Source of the DNA: Methylobacterium durans
GTDB taxonomy: Bacteria > Pseudomonadota > Alphaproteobacteria > Rhizobiales > Beijerinckiaceae
Direction: 5' to 3'
Length of the DNA stretch: 64,000 nucleotides
Assembly (NCBI RefSeq): GCF_003173715.1
Contig: NZ_CP029550.1
Span: 3,564,501-3,628,500 of the forward strand
Shown here: in pieces, positions 1 to 8,051 of the stretch
How the letters are laid out: every line of letters starts with the position of its first letter
Numbering within the stretch: position 1 is the first letter of the stretch
Program-made: the position numbers and the translations under genes
Notes under the pieces: generated by a model
Told to the model about the DNA's origin: nothing
Seen by the model: the letters and a program-made list of their open reading frames with translations, nothing else
The model's database searches: none

Positions 1-88
1 CAGGTGTCGTCAGGGGAGGCAGGCCCAAGGTATCGCCAAAGTGAACGCCCTTCATCGTGGCGCAGCGCTCCGGACCGCGCTAGCCCGA

Positions 89-355
89 TCAAGCTTCGCG
101 GTGCTCGCTCCGGTCAGACTGACTGATACGTGCTGCCAGCTGCGCGATATCGGCAGCTTGGTAGATAGTTCCACCGCATCCAATTCTGGCTGTCTGTTGG
201 CAAGCTACGTTCAAGCCTGCGATGAACTGCACTGCCTCTGCCAGTTCGGCAAATGCGCGCGTTCGCCCACCGCAGCTGCGAAGCCGCGGCTCCGACGGGT
301 GCTCCGTTGCCCAATACGCTACCGCATAATGGCGCCAATTTAGATCATTTGTCAT
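89..355 (-). CDS. Small hypothetical protein, paralogue A
   Basis: 88 residues, function unknown. It is clearly related to the 88-residue product at 25098-25364 on the same strand. Both have an N-terminal W-x-x-Y-x-V-x-x-W pattern, a central TRAFAxLxxAV stretch, then QQTARxxCGG and a D-I-x-x-L-A-x-R segment near the end. Conservation of length and motifs between two copies 25 kb apart supports real coding. No signal peptide or membrane segment is visible. It lies at the edge of a debris field, so its operon context is lost. The role is not inferred. Confidence 0.55.
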   Translation of the reverse strand: MTNDLNWRHYAVAYWATEHPSEPRLRSCGGRTRAFAELAEAVQFIAGLNVACQQTARIGCGGTIYQAADIAQLAARISQSDRSEHREA

Positions 356-468
356 TTTGCTCTCCGCCGGCGGTGGGACCCTGATCGCTGGTTTCAGATA
401 CTCGGCGCCAATCTGTGAGTTTATCCTTCGCCTTGGTGCGCATTTGAGCGGGCGCTACCGCTCAGCTC

Positions 469-705
469 CTACCCCTCCGCATGCTTTTCCTGCAGAGATC
501 CCGGAAGGCTCGACGTTGAGGCGACTTGCAGGAGGGCAAGCACGTTGGGGCCGTGGTCAGTTGCATAAGATAATTTGAATTTGTCGTTATAGATATTAGC
601 AAAGTCAAGTTGGATGTTTTTCTCAACTGGGCCAAGTTCGCTTTCCAGTTGTTTGGCAAGAATGTTGAACTCTTCGTCTGACAAAAGGAGCTCGATCTTA
701 TTCAT
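469..705 (-). CDS. Small hypothetical protein
   Basis: About 78 residues from an ATG at 705; the reading frame stays open upstream to 834 but that part is low complexity and unlike protein. The product starts MNKIELLLSDEEFNILAKQL and is acidic, with a soluble helical character. The family is not recognised. Its AT-richer codons differ from the GC-rich neighbours. Coding status is plausible rather than certain. Confidence 0.4.
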   Translation of the reverse strand: MNKIELLLSDEEFNILAKQLESELGPVEKNIQLDFANIYNDKFKLSYATDHGPNVLALLQVASTSSLPGSLQEKHAEG

Positions 706-1149
706 GGGGTGACCTGGGAGTAGCTTGCTGGTTGTGAAATCAAGGCATGTTCCAAGTGAGGAGCATGGTCGATTTTTCAGCAAGCGACGTGCCAGCGATG
801 GCAAAGATCGTTTTGTGTCAGAATCGGACAACATTAGACAGAAAGTTTTCGGTTTTCGCAGCTATTCTCTTTGCGGCACGGTGAGCATTGTAGATTTAGA
901 TCCCGGCTATTTCCTGGCATTATCGGTCGGAATCTAAATAGTAAAACTGAATCCGACATACGGGAGATGCGCGTTGATCCCTGATCCCGACGCTGGACCT
1001 CTGCGCTCAGAAACGAGCGGAACGTCATCTCGGCTCGTGCCTCTACCAGGGCTCGGATTCCACCGAGTTCATCGTCGTGCGGATGCGCGGCAGCCGAATG
1101 GCTGGCTGTTCGAGCGAGTGGCAAGCTCCCGCAACCCGGACCCCGCGCT
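706..1149. other. Intergenic stretch, no gene recognised
   Basis: About 440 bases between two minus-strand small genes. The AT-rich part near 840-960 could hold the promoter of the 469-705 gene. No RNA, repeat or coding signal is supported. Confidence 0.4.
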
Positions 1150-1443
1150 TCAGGCGGCCCGCGGTTGAACCTGCTGCTCGATCAACTGCGGGGCAACATC
1201 CCGCGCCATCTCCAGATCATACGTCGCCTGCATACCCATCCAGACCTCCGCCGACATGCCGAAATACCGGGCGAGCCGCAGAGCCGTCTCGGCCGACACC
1301 GACCGCCGGCTCCGGATGATCTCGCTGATGCGCGTCTCCGGCACCGCGATGGCCTTGGCAAGGGCGTACTGACTGAGGCCCAGCGGCCGGAGAAAATCCT
1401 GCCGCAGCACCTCTCTGGGATGCGTCGGAGCAAAATCAGCCAT
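1150..1443 (-). CDS. higA: HigA-family antitoxin (XRE helix-turn-helix)
   Basis: 97 residues starting MADFAPTHPREVLRQDFLRP, typical of the HigA/VapI plasmid-maintenance antitoxins that bind and neutralise a HigB RNase and repress their own operon. The HTH covers roughly residues 20-75 (LSQYALAKAIAVPETRISEI). The ATG at 1443 fits the family N-terminus better than an in-frame TTG at 1458. The toxin gene should lie immediately upstream on this strand; only its last residues remain (1455-1520), with a stop codon 12 bases before this ATG. The antitoxin is therefore probably an orphan, or it serves a partner elsewhere. Confidence 0.85.
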   Translation of the reverse strand: MADFAPTHPREVLRQDFLRPLGLSQYALAKAIAVPETRISEIIRSRRSVSAETALRLARYFGMSAEVWMGMQATYDLEMARDVAPQLIEQQVQPRAA

Positions 1444-1454
1444 CACGCCATCTC

Positions 1455-1520
1455 TCAATGATCATCGACCAGCTCAAGATCGAAGCCGTCGCCACCGTGC
1501 CACCGAAAGCACTCAGGGGG
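1455..1520 (-). pseudogene. higB: HigB toxin remnant (C-terminal tail only)
   Basis: The frame ending at 1455 reads ECFRWHGGDGFDLELVDDH, which matches the C-terminal signature of HigB/RelE-like toxins (W-R-x-C-F-R-W ... D-V-E-I-x-D-Y-H). Upstream of about 1520 the similarity stops and the sequence becomes the 5' flank of the helicase copy. The catalytic core of the toxin is missing, so this is a deletion relic. Confidence 0.65.
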
Positions 1521-1585
1521 ATTCACAGCGTCGAAGCTGTGCGGCAGGGTAAGGAGATGGTCATTGTGCAACCTGCTGCGGTGTC

Positions 1586-2000
1586 TTGAGCGCCACAGGC
1601 CCTCCGCTTCGCGCCCACCAGCGCACGCTCGCCGCGCTTGTTGCGGCCATTGCGCATAGTGAGGCGGACTGCTCCCCGAGCCTGCCGTGCTCGTGACCGT
1701 GGCCATGGCCTATGAGGGCTTGAATGCTCCGGAGGTCGCCGTGGTGGCGGCATTGACCCACATCCGCTCGCGGCCCTGGCTCTAGCAGATGATCGCCCGT
1801 GCCACACGCGTTGACCCGCATGTCGGGTACTATGCGGAGCAGCAAGCCCTCGTCTTCCATCCGGACGATCCGCTGTTTGCTAGCTTTCGAGCCGAGTTGG
1901 AGACCGAGCAAGGCTCGGCCGCACCACCGCGCGCGATCCGGCCCATCTCCGCCTTTACGTCCGAGCGTCTCATCTGGTCCGACGAGCGACCGAGGGCTGC
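1586..2000 (+). pseudogene. SF2 helicase pseudogene, 5' end plus central part
   Basis: This is a decayed copy of the intact helicase at 22101-23978. The first ~25 codons match its N-terminus, then the sequence jumps to the region encoding PEPAVLVTVAMAYEGL (near residue 370 of the intact protein), so about 1 kb with Walker A and the DEVH box is gone. An in-frame TAG interrupts RSRPWL-QMIARATRVDP. Similarity on this strand ends around 2000, at the point equivalent to WSDEEPRA. The similarity also includes ~50 bases 5' of the gene (about 1533-1585 matching 22045-22100), so it is a copied locus rather than a convergent family member. Confidence 0.85.
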
Positions 2001-2027
2001 TTGCCGCATCGAGACCGCTCCCGCGCA

Positions 2028-2487
2028 TCACGCACCCGGTCGTTTTGGCATCCAGCTGCTGCGACGCTGGCGTGCGGACCACGCGTAGCGTGTGTCGCCG
2101 TCGAGCAGATGCAGGTGGTCGGCGAGGCGGTTGCGTTCAAGCCATGCGAGGGCAGCCTCGAGCTCGGGCATTGTCATCGCACCCCGTGCTTTGCCGAGCA
2201 CGCGCTTGAGGACGGCATTGTAGCGATGGGAAAGGTTGCCGGTGCGTGGAACACGCAAATTCGTCTCGTCCTCGACGGATTGCGCTGCGACGGCCGCGGA
2301 GATGCGCCGACGGAGCACTCGTTTGGTCAACGAGGGGGCTTGCTCCGGGTTGAAGCCGCCGCCTGAAGGCAGCGGTGGGTTCGATGTTTCGGGGCCTTCA
2401 GCCTGGGTGGGTGGCTTAGGGCGCAGCAGCGCGTAGCGGAGACCGAGCGCGTTGCTCTCCAGAGGGACGATCGCGCCTGGCTGCTCA
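2028..2487 (-). pseudogene. SF2 helicase pseudogene, inverted 3' part
   Basis: On the opposite strand this piece encodes the C-terminal ~150 residues of the same helicase family: it begins near GAIVPLESNALGLRYALLRP and ends with the natural C-terminus (WMPKRPGA, stop at 2028). It continues exactly where the plus-strand piece stops, so the 3' end of the pseudogene has been inverted in place. The segment itself is open and well conserved, e.g. SHRYNAVLKRVLGKARGAMT. Confidence 0.85.
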
Positions 2488-2853
2488 CGAGGAGGGACGA
2501 TTGGAAAGCAAATCGTCCAACTCGCGTCTGATCGCCTCCAGACCCGCCGCGGAGGCAATCTCGCTCGGCCGCAGCCGGAGGCAGCCGAGCCTCATCGCCC
2601 GCCGCGCAGTGCGCCGCATCCGGCTTCCGCTGCCTCAGAGGAACTCTGAAGGTGAAGGTCTGGCCGAGAGCCCTGCGTTCACAACGTCCTCCTTTCTCAA
2701 AGAGGCGCCTAAACCTGAGGAACGCTCACTGAGAACCTCGAGATCCGCAGGGCACAAGGTCGGACTGTCGGCTCCCAGAGCGCTCGTACAGGCAGTGATC
2801 GCACGGCGTGGTCGTGGCAGACCCACGCTCAAGGCTATCAGTTGCTGGCCCGG
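2488..2853. other. Unassigned stretch with possible protein-tail remnant
   Basis: A 36-codon minus-strand frame (2485-2595) reads like a genuine C-terminus (SEIASAAGLEAIRRELDDLL) but matches nothing I recognise. The rest, up to the BLUF gene, shows no convincing coding pattern. Confidence 0.3.
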
Positions 2854-3330
2854 TCAGCTTCGCCCAAGCGAATCCAGCGGCCCCGAATCGAGTTGCTTGA
2901 GGATCCGCGTCAGTGCCGCAACGTTGTTTTTGTCTTCAGCGCTTTCGAGCGCGTCCTGTAGTACCAGGCGGATGTCCTCGGCCTCGACCTTCTCCATGTC
3001 CCAGTTCGGATAGAGACGCTCTCGCTCCTCCTCGCTCTGGCTCAGCGTGACGATATCGTAATGGCGCGAATCGCCATGCAGGCTCGCAATCAGCTTCTGT
3101 ATCTGAGCAGCCGGCCCCTCGATCCACTGGAAGAAGACGCCGCTGCCGAAAACCAGCACCCCAGTGATGCCGTGCGCGAGATTGTAGCGCTGGGCCGACT
3201 CGACGATGCGGCCGACCTCGGCGTCGTCGACGCCGTCGGCGGCACGGCTGCAGTAGACGAAATGATAAAGCGCGGGCAGCGCGGCTTCGTCCAACTCAGC
3301 GCCGCGTGGAAGGCCGTGTTCGTCGAACAT
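2854..3330 (-). CDS. BLUF-domain blue-light sensor
   Basis: 158 residues from the ATG at 3330. The BLUF fold covers residues ~20-115 and has the FAD-site residues expected of functional photoreceptors: Y26 (VYCSRA), N50 (followed by HGITGVLVF), Q68 (FFQWIEGP) and W110 (YPNWDM). The Tyr-Gln pair is what rearranges its hydrogen bonds on blue-light excitation. Residues 116-158 form a short helical cap. There is no EAL, GGDEF or cyclase domain, so the output must go through a partner protein. Immediate neighbours are gene fragments, so the partner is not evident. Confidence 0.88.
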   Translation of the reverse strand: MFDEHGLPRGAELDEAALPALYHFVYCSRAADGVDDAEVGRIVESAQRYNLAHGITGVLVFGSGVFFQWIEGPAAQIQKLIASLHGDSRHYDIVTLSQSEEERERLYPNWDMEKVEAEDIRLVLQDALESAEDKNNVAALTRILKQLDSGPLDSLGRS

Positions 3331-3435
3331 GGGTGGGCTCGCTCCGTTTATGCCAAGCAGGCCGTTCCGCCCGGTGCGTAAGTGGCAGGATAGCACAACT
3401 GACCTGATCTGGGATTGAACATGGTCGCCCCGGCT

Positions 3436-3496
3436 GGACCGCCTTGATCGGCCTGGACCCGTCGGCCTTCGGCACCCACAGCCTGCGCCGCACGGA
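3436..3496 (+). pseudogene. Tyrosine recombinase (integrase) fragment
   Basis: About 20 codons read ALIGLDPSAFGTHSLRRTEA, close to the box around the second catalytic arginine of phage/integron-type recombinases (G-T-H-S-x-R-R-T-K-A). The following H-x-x-R and active-site Tyr parts are absent, because the sequence runs into the antisense of an RND adaptor gene. The fragment marks an old integration/excision event. Confidence 0.55.
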
Positions 3497-4001
3497 GGCC
3501 CGACACCTCGGCCTCGGCCTGCTTGCGGGCGGCGAAGGCGGTGTCGTACTGCGCCTGGCTCGCCGTCTGCTTGGTGAGCAGCGTCTCCAGGCGCTCGGCC
3601 TGCTGGTTGGCGAGGACGAGGGCCGCCTCCTGGCGGGCCAGCGCCGCCTCGGCGCTGGCGAGCTCGACCTCGTAGGGGGCCGGGTCGATCTTGTAGAGGA
3701 TGTCGCCCTCCTTGACCTGGCTGCCCTGCTCGAACAGCCGCTTGACGACGAGGCCGGAGACGCGGGAGCAGACCTCGGCCACCCGCACCGGGGCGACGCG
3801 GCCGGGCAGGTCGCGCACGTAGGGGATCGGCTGCGGCGCCACGGTGACGACGCTGACCTCCGGCGGCGGCCCGGGCACGGGCGCGGCGGCCTGCTGCTTC
3901 TGGTTGCAGGCCGAGAGGGCGACGAGAACGGCGCCGGCCAGGACCGAGACCGGGACGGTCAGGACGGCCCGCGCGTTGCGGGGCTGGTGGCGGGACGACA
4001 C
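3485..4001 (-). pseudogene. RND efflux periplasmic adaptor (MexA/AcrA type), 3'-truncated
   Basis: The N-terminal half of an RND membrane-fusion lipoprotein. The likely start is GTG at 4001 (GGAG upstream). There is a lipoprotein signal ending in LSAC, then PPPEVSVVTVAPQPIPYVRDLPGRV, a lipoyl-like half motif (VSGLVVKRLFEQGSQVKEGD, ILYKIDPAPYE) and an alpha-hairpin up to AEAEVSGLRAAQA. Beyond that, similarity stops where the recombinase fragment lies on the other strand. The second lipoyl half, beta-barrel and membrane-proximal domains are missing (family length ~370-400), and no RND pump gene follows. Non-functional as an efflux component. Confidence 0.85.
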
Positions 4002-4293
4002 GATCACTCCGCTCTTGCAGCACACGGTGCATAGAGCACCTGGTGGTCAGGAGCTACGTCAGCGCCACGTTTCTCGAACCGCGAATGGTCAAGCTGCGAG
4101 TTGAAGATTACTCCACGTTGCAACGCCTGCAGGGCGAGCCACATGTATGCAGGCGATGACGGGGGCAGAGGCGCTGCGCTTGGGGCGGTGCGGCTACCCA
4201 ACAAATTCGGCCGGCGGGAACTGTCGGGGGCATTGAGCTGCTCCCGACCGCTGTTCCGGACGACGTTCTCTGCGGTGAACAGTCGAAGCCGGT

Positions 4294-4962
4294 TTAAGGC
4301 ATCGTCGGATAGGACCGGACGCGCGTGCGTCCTTCAACGGCCCCGGCAGGCGATAGGCCGGCCCCCGCAGTTGAGCCCGTGGGCCCGCTACTCTCGGCCA
4401 CGGTGGGTGCGGTCCAGCCCTCCGACCGCCAGGTCTGCGCCCGCTCATGCACATCGACGGAGCCGTGCTGCTCCAGGATGTCCATCACGGTGGCTGCGCG
4501 AGTATCATCGCTCCGGACGGTGACAAGCGTTCCACCCCGCCGGACACCCTCGGAATAGGTGTGCGCGTCAGCCTCGTTCACGCCGGCGCCGGTCAGACCG
4601 CCGATGAGACCGCCGGCAGCCGCGCCGATGCCCGCACCTGCCAGGGTGGTCACCAGCCAGCCGGCAGCCACGACAGGCCCGACGCCAGGGATGGCCATGA
4701 GGCCGAGCCCGGTCAGAAGGCCCAATGCGCCACCTGCCAGCGTACCGACCGTCGCACCGGTACCTGCGCCGGTCTCAGCGCCTTCCTTCGCCTCGTGGTG
4801 ATCCCTGTCGCCGCGCCCAACGAGACCTGAGTGGCGGTCACCTTCATTGTTGGCGACGATGCTGACGTCGGAGTGCGGGACGCCCGCGGCTTCGAGCTTC
4901 GCGACAGCGGCGCTCGCTTCATCATAATGGTCGAAGAGAGCGGTGATGGTTTGCTGAGCCAT
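4294..4962 (-). CDS. General stress protein, YflT-like N-terminus with glycine-zipper region
   Basis: 222 residues. Residues 5-45 (TITALFDHYDEASAAVAKLE...VSIVANN) match the general-stress-protein 17M/YflT-like domain. Residues ~65-130 are very rich in Gly/Ala with two hydrophobic stretches (GALGLLTGLGLMAIPGVGPV and AGAGIGAAAGGLIGG), a glycine-zipper membrane insertion. A further small alpha/beta part follows (GGTLVTVRSDDTRAATVMDI). A strong AGGAGG ribosome site precedes the ATG at 4962. Proteins of this type are common in Methylobacterium, usually with stress-related annotation; the exact role is unknown. Confidence 0.8.
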   Translation of the reverse strand: MAQQTITALFDHYDEASAAVAKLEAAGVPHSDVSIVANNEGDRHSGLVGRGDRDHHEAKEGAETGAGTGATVGTLAGGALGLLTGLGLMAIPGVGPVVAAGWLVTTLAGAGIGAAAGGLIGGLTGAGVNEADAHTYSEGVRRGGTLVTVRSDDTRAATVMDILEQHGSVDVHERAQTWRSEGWTAPTVAESSGPTGSTAGAGLSPAGAVEGRTRVRSYPTMP

Positions 4963-5011
4963 GGTGGCCTCCTGAGTGCTTATTCCGGCGGACTGGTCTC
5001 GTCACGTTCAC

Positions 5012-5398
5012 CTACTGAGCCGCGACGTTGCCTTTGAAGTCGACGCCGACGTTCACCGACTTGCCGTTGAGCATCGCGGTGCCCCGCCAGATGCCCTTGT
5101 CGTCCTTCTTGAGGTCCTTGACCTCCTTGTAGCCTGCATCCTCAAGGCGCTTGCGGGTCTGCGCCTCGGTGAAGCTGTTCGAGCCCTCCTCGAGCTTGGC
5201 GCTCGACGCTTTGCCCGTGGTGGCCGGATTGCTGGCGTCCGGTCTGTCGGTGTTCGGGCGCGTGACGGACTGCTGACCGCCAGATTTCTCGCTGGTCTCG
5301 GCGCCGGTGGCCGGCTTGCCGGTGACGGTTGTCTGCGCGACGGCTGGAGCGGCACTGAGCAGGGTGAGCATCGCGAGGCTGGTGAGTGTCGGGCGCAT
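5012..5398 (-). CDS. Secreted PepSY-like small protein
   Basis: 128 residues with a clear Sec signal peptide (MRPTLTSLAMLTLLSAAPAVAQ, cleavage after AVA). A low-complexity Ser/Thr/Asn linker (residues ~25-70) leads to a C-terminal fold in which EAQTRKRLEDAGYKEVKDL and GIWRGTAMLNGKSVNVGVDF resemble a PepSY-type alpha-beta unit (an ~N-helix followed by a beta hairpin). Likely periplasmic. It sits just downstream of the stress protein on the same strand (50 bases), so the two may be co-expressed. The function is unknown. Confidence 0.75.
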   Translation of the reverse strand: MRPTLTSLAMLTLLSAAPAVAQTTVTGKPATGAETSEKSGGQQSVTRPNTDRPDASNPATTGKASSAKLEEGSNSFTEAQTRKRLEDAGYKEVKDLKKDDKGIWRGTAMLNGKSVNVGVDFKGNVAAQ

Positions 5399-5651
5399 GG
5401 GCGTTCTCCCAGGATAATTGCCTCCTCAATGCGAGCCCCTGAGAAAGCGTTCCAAAAAGGATGGGCCGGCTGCCAAGAATTTCTGCCGCATTCGCTCTGT
5501 CGCAGGGGTGGTATTCTATTGGATCAGCAGTGTATATAAGATCAATTTTTTGAGGCATCTCTGTAGATCGCCCTGGGGCAACTTGGCGCGTCGGCGAGAA
5601 CGAAATTATGCGTGCGGCGCGTACGAAGGCGTTGCCCAATAACGCGGGGCT
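5399..5651. other. Intergenic, no gene recognised
   Basis: Promoter side of the 5012-5398 gene. It is AT-richer around 5510-5560. No other support. Confidence 0.3.
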
Positions 5652-5846
5652 TCCGGGCGCCTCATCGTGTTCGCTGAGGCGTCTCTGCCCATCGCACGAG
5701 ACGGACTCATGGCACTCGACCGGCTCTACCCGCCCGCTTACGTCATCGTCCGCCAGGCCCGCGCGCCCGACCGCGTCGGCGATGAAGCATTCGCCGCGGG
5801 CGATACCGTGGCTGTAGCGCCCTGGATGCTTATGGAGAGCCCGTAG
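5652..5846 (+). pseudogene. Cytochrome P450 fragment
   Basis: Open frame without a proper 5' or 3' end. It reads ...DRLYPPAYVIVRQARAPDRV then GDEAFAAGDTVAVAPWMLM, which resembles the section after the K-helix of bacterial P450s (L-R-L-Y-P-P-A ... G-D-T-V-x-V-x-P-W-x-L-H-R). The ExxR arginine context is altered, and both the heme-binding Cys region and the N-terminal half are absent. It is followed by an unrelated fragment. Confidence 0.5.
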
Positions 5847-5857
5847 GCGACAGTTTT

Positions 5858-6085
5858 GGGCATAAGCGCTACCCACTTGTACATGCCTGGAGCTCTGGAA
5901 AGCCAGAGGCGGTGCGCGAGATAGCCGCGCTTCTCGCCAAGCACGGGCTCACCGATGAGGCAATCGCGGCCCAGGCGCTCTCGAGTAAGCTGGAGAACTT
6001 TGACCGCATCGAGCGCATCATCGCCAGCGCCGATGGCCGTCGGACTGGCGTGCTGCGCGAGATTGAGACTTGGAGGGTCACATGA
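5858..6085 (+). pseudogene. Fragment of the 30.5-kb hypothetical family (C-terminal part)
   Basis: The frame ending at the TGA at 6083-6085 reads KHGLTDEAIAAQALSSKLEN, then DRIERIIASADGRRTGVLRE. The same order of residues occurs in the intact protein at 30504-31172 (RGLTSADVSARAFQIKLADI, ERIDRLIANADHRRDTLLRE). The N-terminal ~130 residues of that family are absent, so this is a 3' relic of a second copy. Confidence 0.65.
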
Positions 6086-6200
6086 TGCGCGACCACGTCC
6101 GGATAGATCGGCGGAAAGCGGCTCAGCAGCTCAGGCCGGTCGGTTTCGTCCAGCAGCCATCCGACGACAGGAGCCAAGTGGGCCTCTCCGATGCTTCGTA
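6070..6200 (-). pseudogene. N-terminal fragment, possible 2H-phosphoesterase-like protein
   Basis: The minus frame reads HLAPVVGWLLDETDRPELLS, then RFPPIYPDVVAHHVTL, where HHVTL has the H-x-T-hydrophobic form of a 2H-phosphoesterase motif. Similarity to anything protein-like stops at about 6070, the other side of the preceding fragment. The assignment is weak; a decayed hypothetical is the safe reading. Confidence 0.3.
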
Positions 6201-6421
6201 GCACACCGACGGCAACGGGCTGTTGCGGACCTGTCGGGTAGGGCTCGCTCTCACCTACAGAACTCGAGCAGTGTCCCCGCGCGCACTGACAGAGCAAATC
6301 CCCGACGCGCCACACTTCTTTGTCTCCGAAATATCGGCTTATTTTTCAACGCGAGCCAGATTCCGTCTCCCGCGCTTTGTTAAACCGTGCGATAACAATT
6401 TCTCTTTGTCAGGAGAGAATC

Positions 6422-6553
6422 ATGGCCTCGGAGAAGAAGCACGGAAACCGCGAAGCTAAGAAGCCGAAGAAGCCAGTGCCGAAGACGATCGCGGCAGCAC
6501 CATCCACGAAGGATATGGTCAGCGCGGCCGTTAAATCGGCCAATAAGAAGTAA
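6422..6553 (+). CDS. Small conserved basic protein
   Basis: 43 residues, MASEKKHGNREAKKPKKPVP followed by KTIAAAPSTKDMVSAAVK. Very short Lys-rich proteins with this HGNREAKKPKK core are widespread in Rhizobiales; their function is unknown. An AGGAGA ribosome site lies 5 bases before the ATG. The length, composition and ribosome site make this a real gene although it is small. Confidence 0.75.
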   Translation: MASEKKHGNREAKKPKKPVPKTIAAAPSTKDMVSAAVKSANKK

Positions 6554-7217
6554 GCCTGCCGCCTGCCGCACGCGGTGAAAAGCGGTAATTCATTGGTCGG
6601 ATTATTGTTTCTTACTCTCGGACATGTGCTCCCGAGGCCTGGTTTTGGCCCTCCTGAGCGACAGGAGGCGGTCGACGGAGCGCACACGCACGACGCGTTC
6701 CCGACGGTAGGCGCGAGTGTCATTGATAGTGCCGTTCACGATCCGCGGCAGAGCGCCCGTTTCACTCAACTCCTCTGCGCGGCAACTGCGTGGTGAACGC
6801 TCTGCTTGGAGCTTGACGGAACGCGAAGACCGGCGGGACCGTTCTGGAGGCCATGACCAACCACACGGTTCTCATCGGCTCAGCTCTGCTGTCGTGCCAC
6901 TCTGGGCGACCCCCTGCGTCGCACTTCTGCCCGAGATCACCTGGGTCGACCTGCCTCGGGAACAGCTGCCCCATGAAGTGTACCGGACCAGTTGCGCCGA
7001 ACACGCGGAGACTCGTTGGAGCCCGCAATCCTGCGCGATGAAGCGGTGGCTTTCTCGCACCCGGCTAATATCTCGCCGACCGTCAAAACGCCGATCGCTG
7101 TCGAAGCGGGCCACCTTCGGAGTAAGGTTGCGCGTCCCGAGCCCAATTCCTCGCCCCTCCCGTAGGTCCTCAGGTCTATCCCACCTGCGCGTGAGTCGCC
7201 GCGAACAAGGATGAGCA
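6554..7217. other. Intergenic, no gene recognised
   Basis: About 660 bases before the first GH114-like gene. All six frames give only short or composition-driven frames. The last ~40 bases resemble the sequence just before the second GH114-like gene (26090-26131), so the 5' flank was copied with it. Confidence 0.45.
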
Positions 7218-8051
7218 ATGCCAAAGACGGGAATGTACGTCCTGCAGGGTGTGACGCCCTCACACATCGCGGCGGCACCGTTCGACGTCAAGGTCATCGA
7301 CATCTACAACGATGCCGGCCAGACCTTCACGCCGAGCGAGGTCAAGCAGATGGGCGGCGGCCCGGGCAGCGCTCTGCTTCTCGGCTATTTCAGCATCGGC
7401 GAGGCCGAGACCTACCGGGACTATTTCAAGACCATCCCGTCGGCCGCGCTCGGGCCAGAGAACCGCCAGTGGGAAGGCAACTACGAGGTCGCCTTCTGGA
7501 CGCCCGAATGGAAAGCAGTTGCCACCGCCTACATCGATCGAATGCTGGCGGCCGGTTATGACGGCGTCTACTTCGACGTCGTCGACGAGTATCAGACACC
7601 CTGGGCTAAAAGCCACGCGCCGGGCGGCGCGGCCGGCGCCGAGCAGGCCATGGTCGATCTCATCAAATACCTGCACGATTATGCTCAGGCCAAGCAACCC
7701 GGCTTCAAGATCTGGGTCAACAACGCCGAGGAGCTGCTGGCCCACCCCGGCTACCTCGACACGATCGACGGGATGTTCAAGGAGAACTTGTTCTACACGG
7801 ACAGCGGGCAGAAGCAGCCTGCCTCGGAGACCAGCTACAGCCTGGGCCTCCTGCAGAAGGCGATCAACGCCGGCAAGGACGTCATCAGCATCGAGTACGT
7901 CACGGGTGCGCAGAAGGTCGCCGACGTCCACGCACTCAACGACAAGTACGGCATCAGCAGCTATGTCGCCCATCTCGACCTGAACGGTGTCGACTCCGAG
8001 GGCGTCCGTCCGGGGCAGCTGACCACCGATGCGCGGCAGTTGATCGCCTGA
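7218..8051 (+). CDS. GH114-like (TM1410/MJ1477 family) putative glycoside hydrolase, short copy
   Basis: 277 residues. The TIM-barrel family related to endo-alpha-1,4-polygalactosaminidase is recognised by VKVIDIYND, SALLLGYFSIGEAETYRDYF (strand with the G-Y-x-S-x-G-E-A motif), AAGYDGVYFDVVDEY (acidic strand end) and GFKIWVNNAEELL. The glutamate and aspartates at these strand ends are the expected catalytic positions. Roughly 90% identical to the first ~270 residues of 26132-27544 but without its C-terminal repeats; identity ends at RPGQ, where this copy stops after a short novel tail. No signal peptide is visible, odd for a polysaccharide hydrolase. AAGGA ribosome site. Confidence 0.8.
   Translation: MPKTGMYVLQGVTPSHIAAAPFDVKVIDIYNDAGQTFTPSEVKQMGGGPGSALLLGYFSIGEAETYRDYFKTIPSAALGPENRQWEGNYEVAFWTPEWKAVATAYIDRMLAAGYDGVYFDVVDEYQTPWAKSHAPGGAAGAEQAMVDLIKYLHDYAQAKQPGFKIWVNNAEELLAHPGYLDTIDGMFKENLFYTDSGQKQPASETSYSLGLLQKAINAGKDVISIEYVTGAQKVADVHALNDKYGISSYVAHLDLNGVDSEGVRPGQLTTDARQLIA

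Noticed and set aside
2485..2595. 36-residue minus-strand frame as a gene
   Set aside because: Reads like a protein tail but too short and unassignable; noted in the stretch entry.
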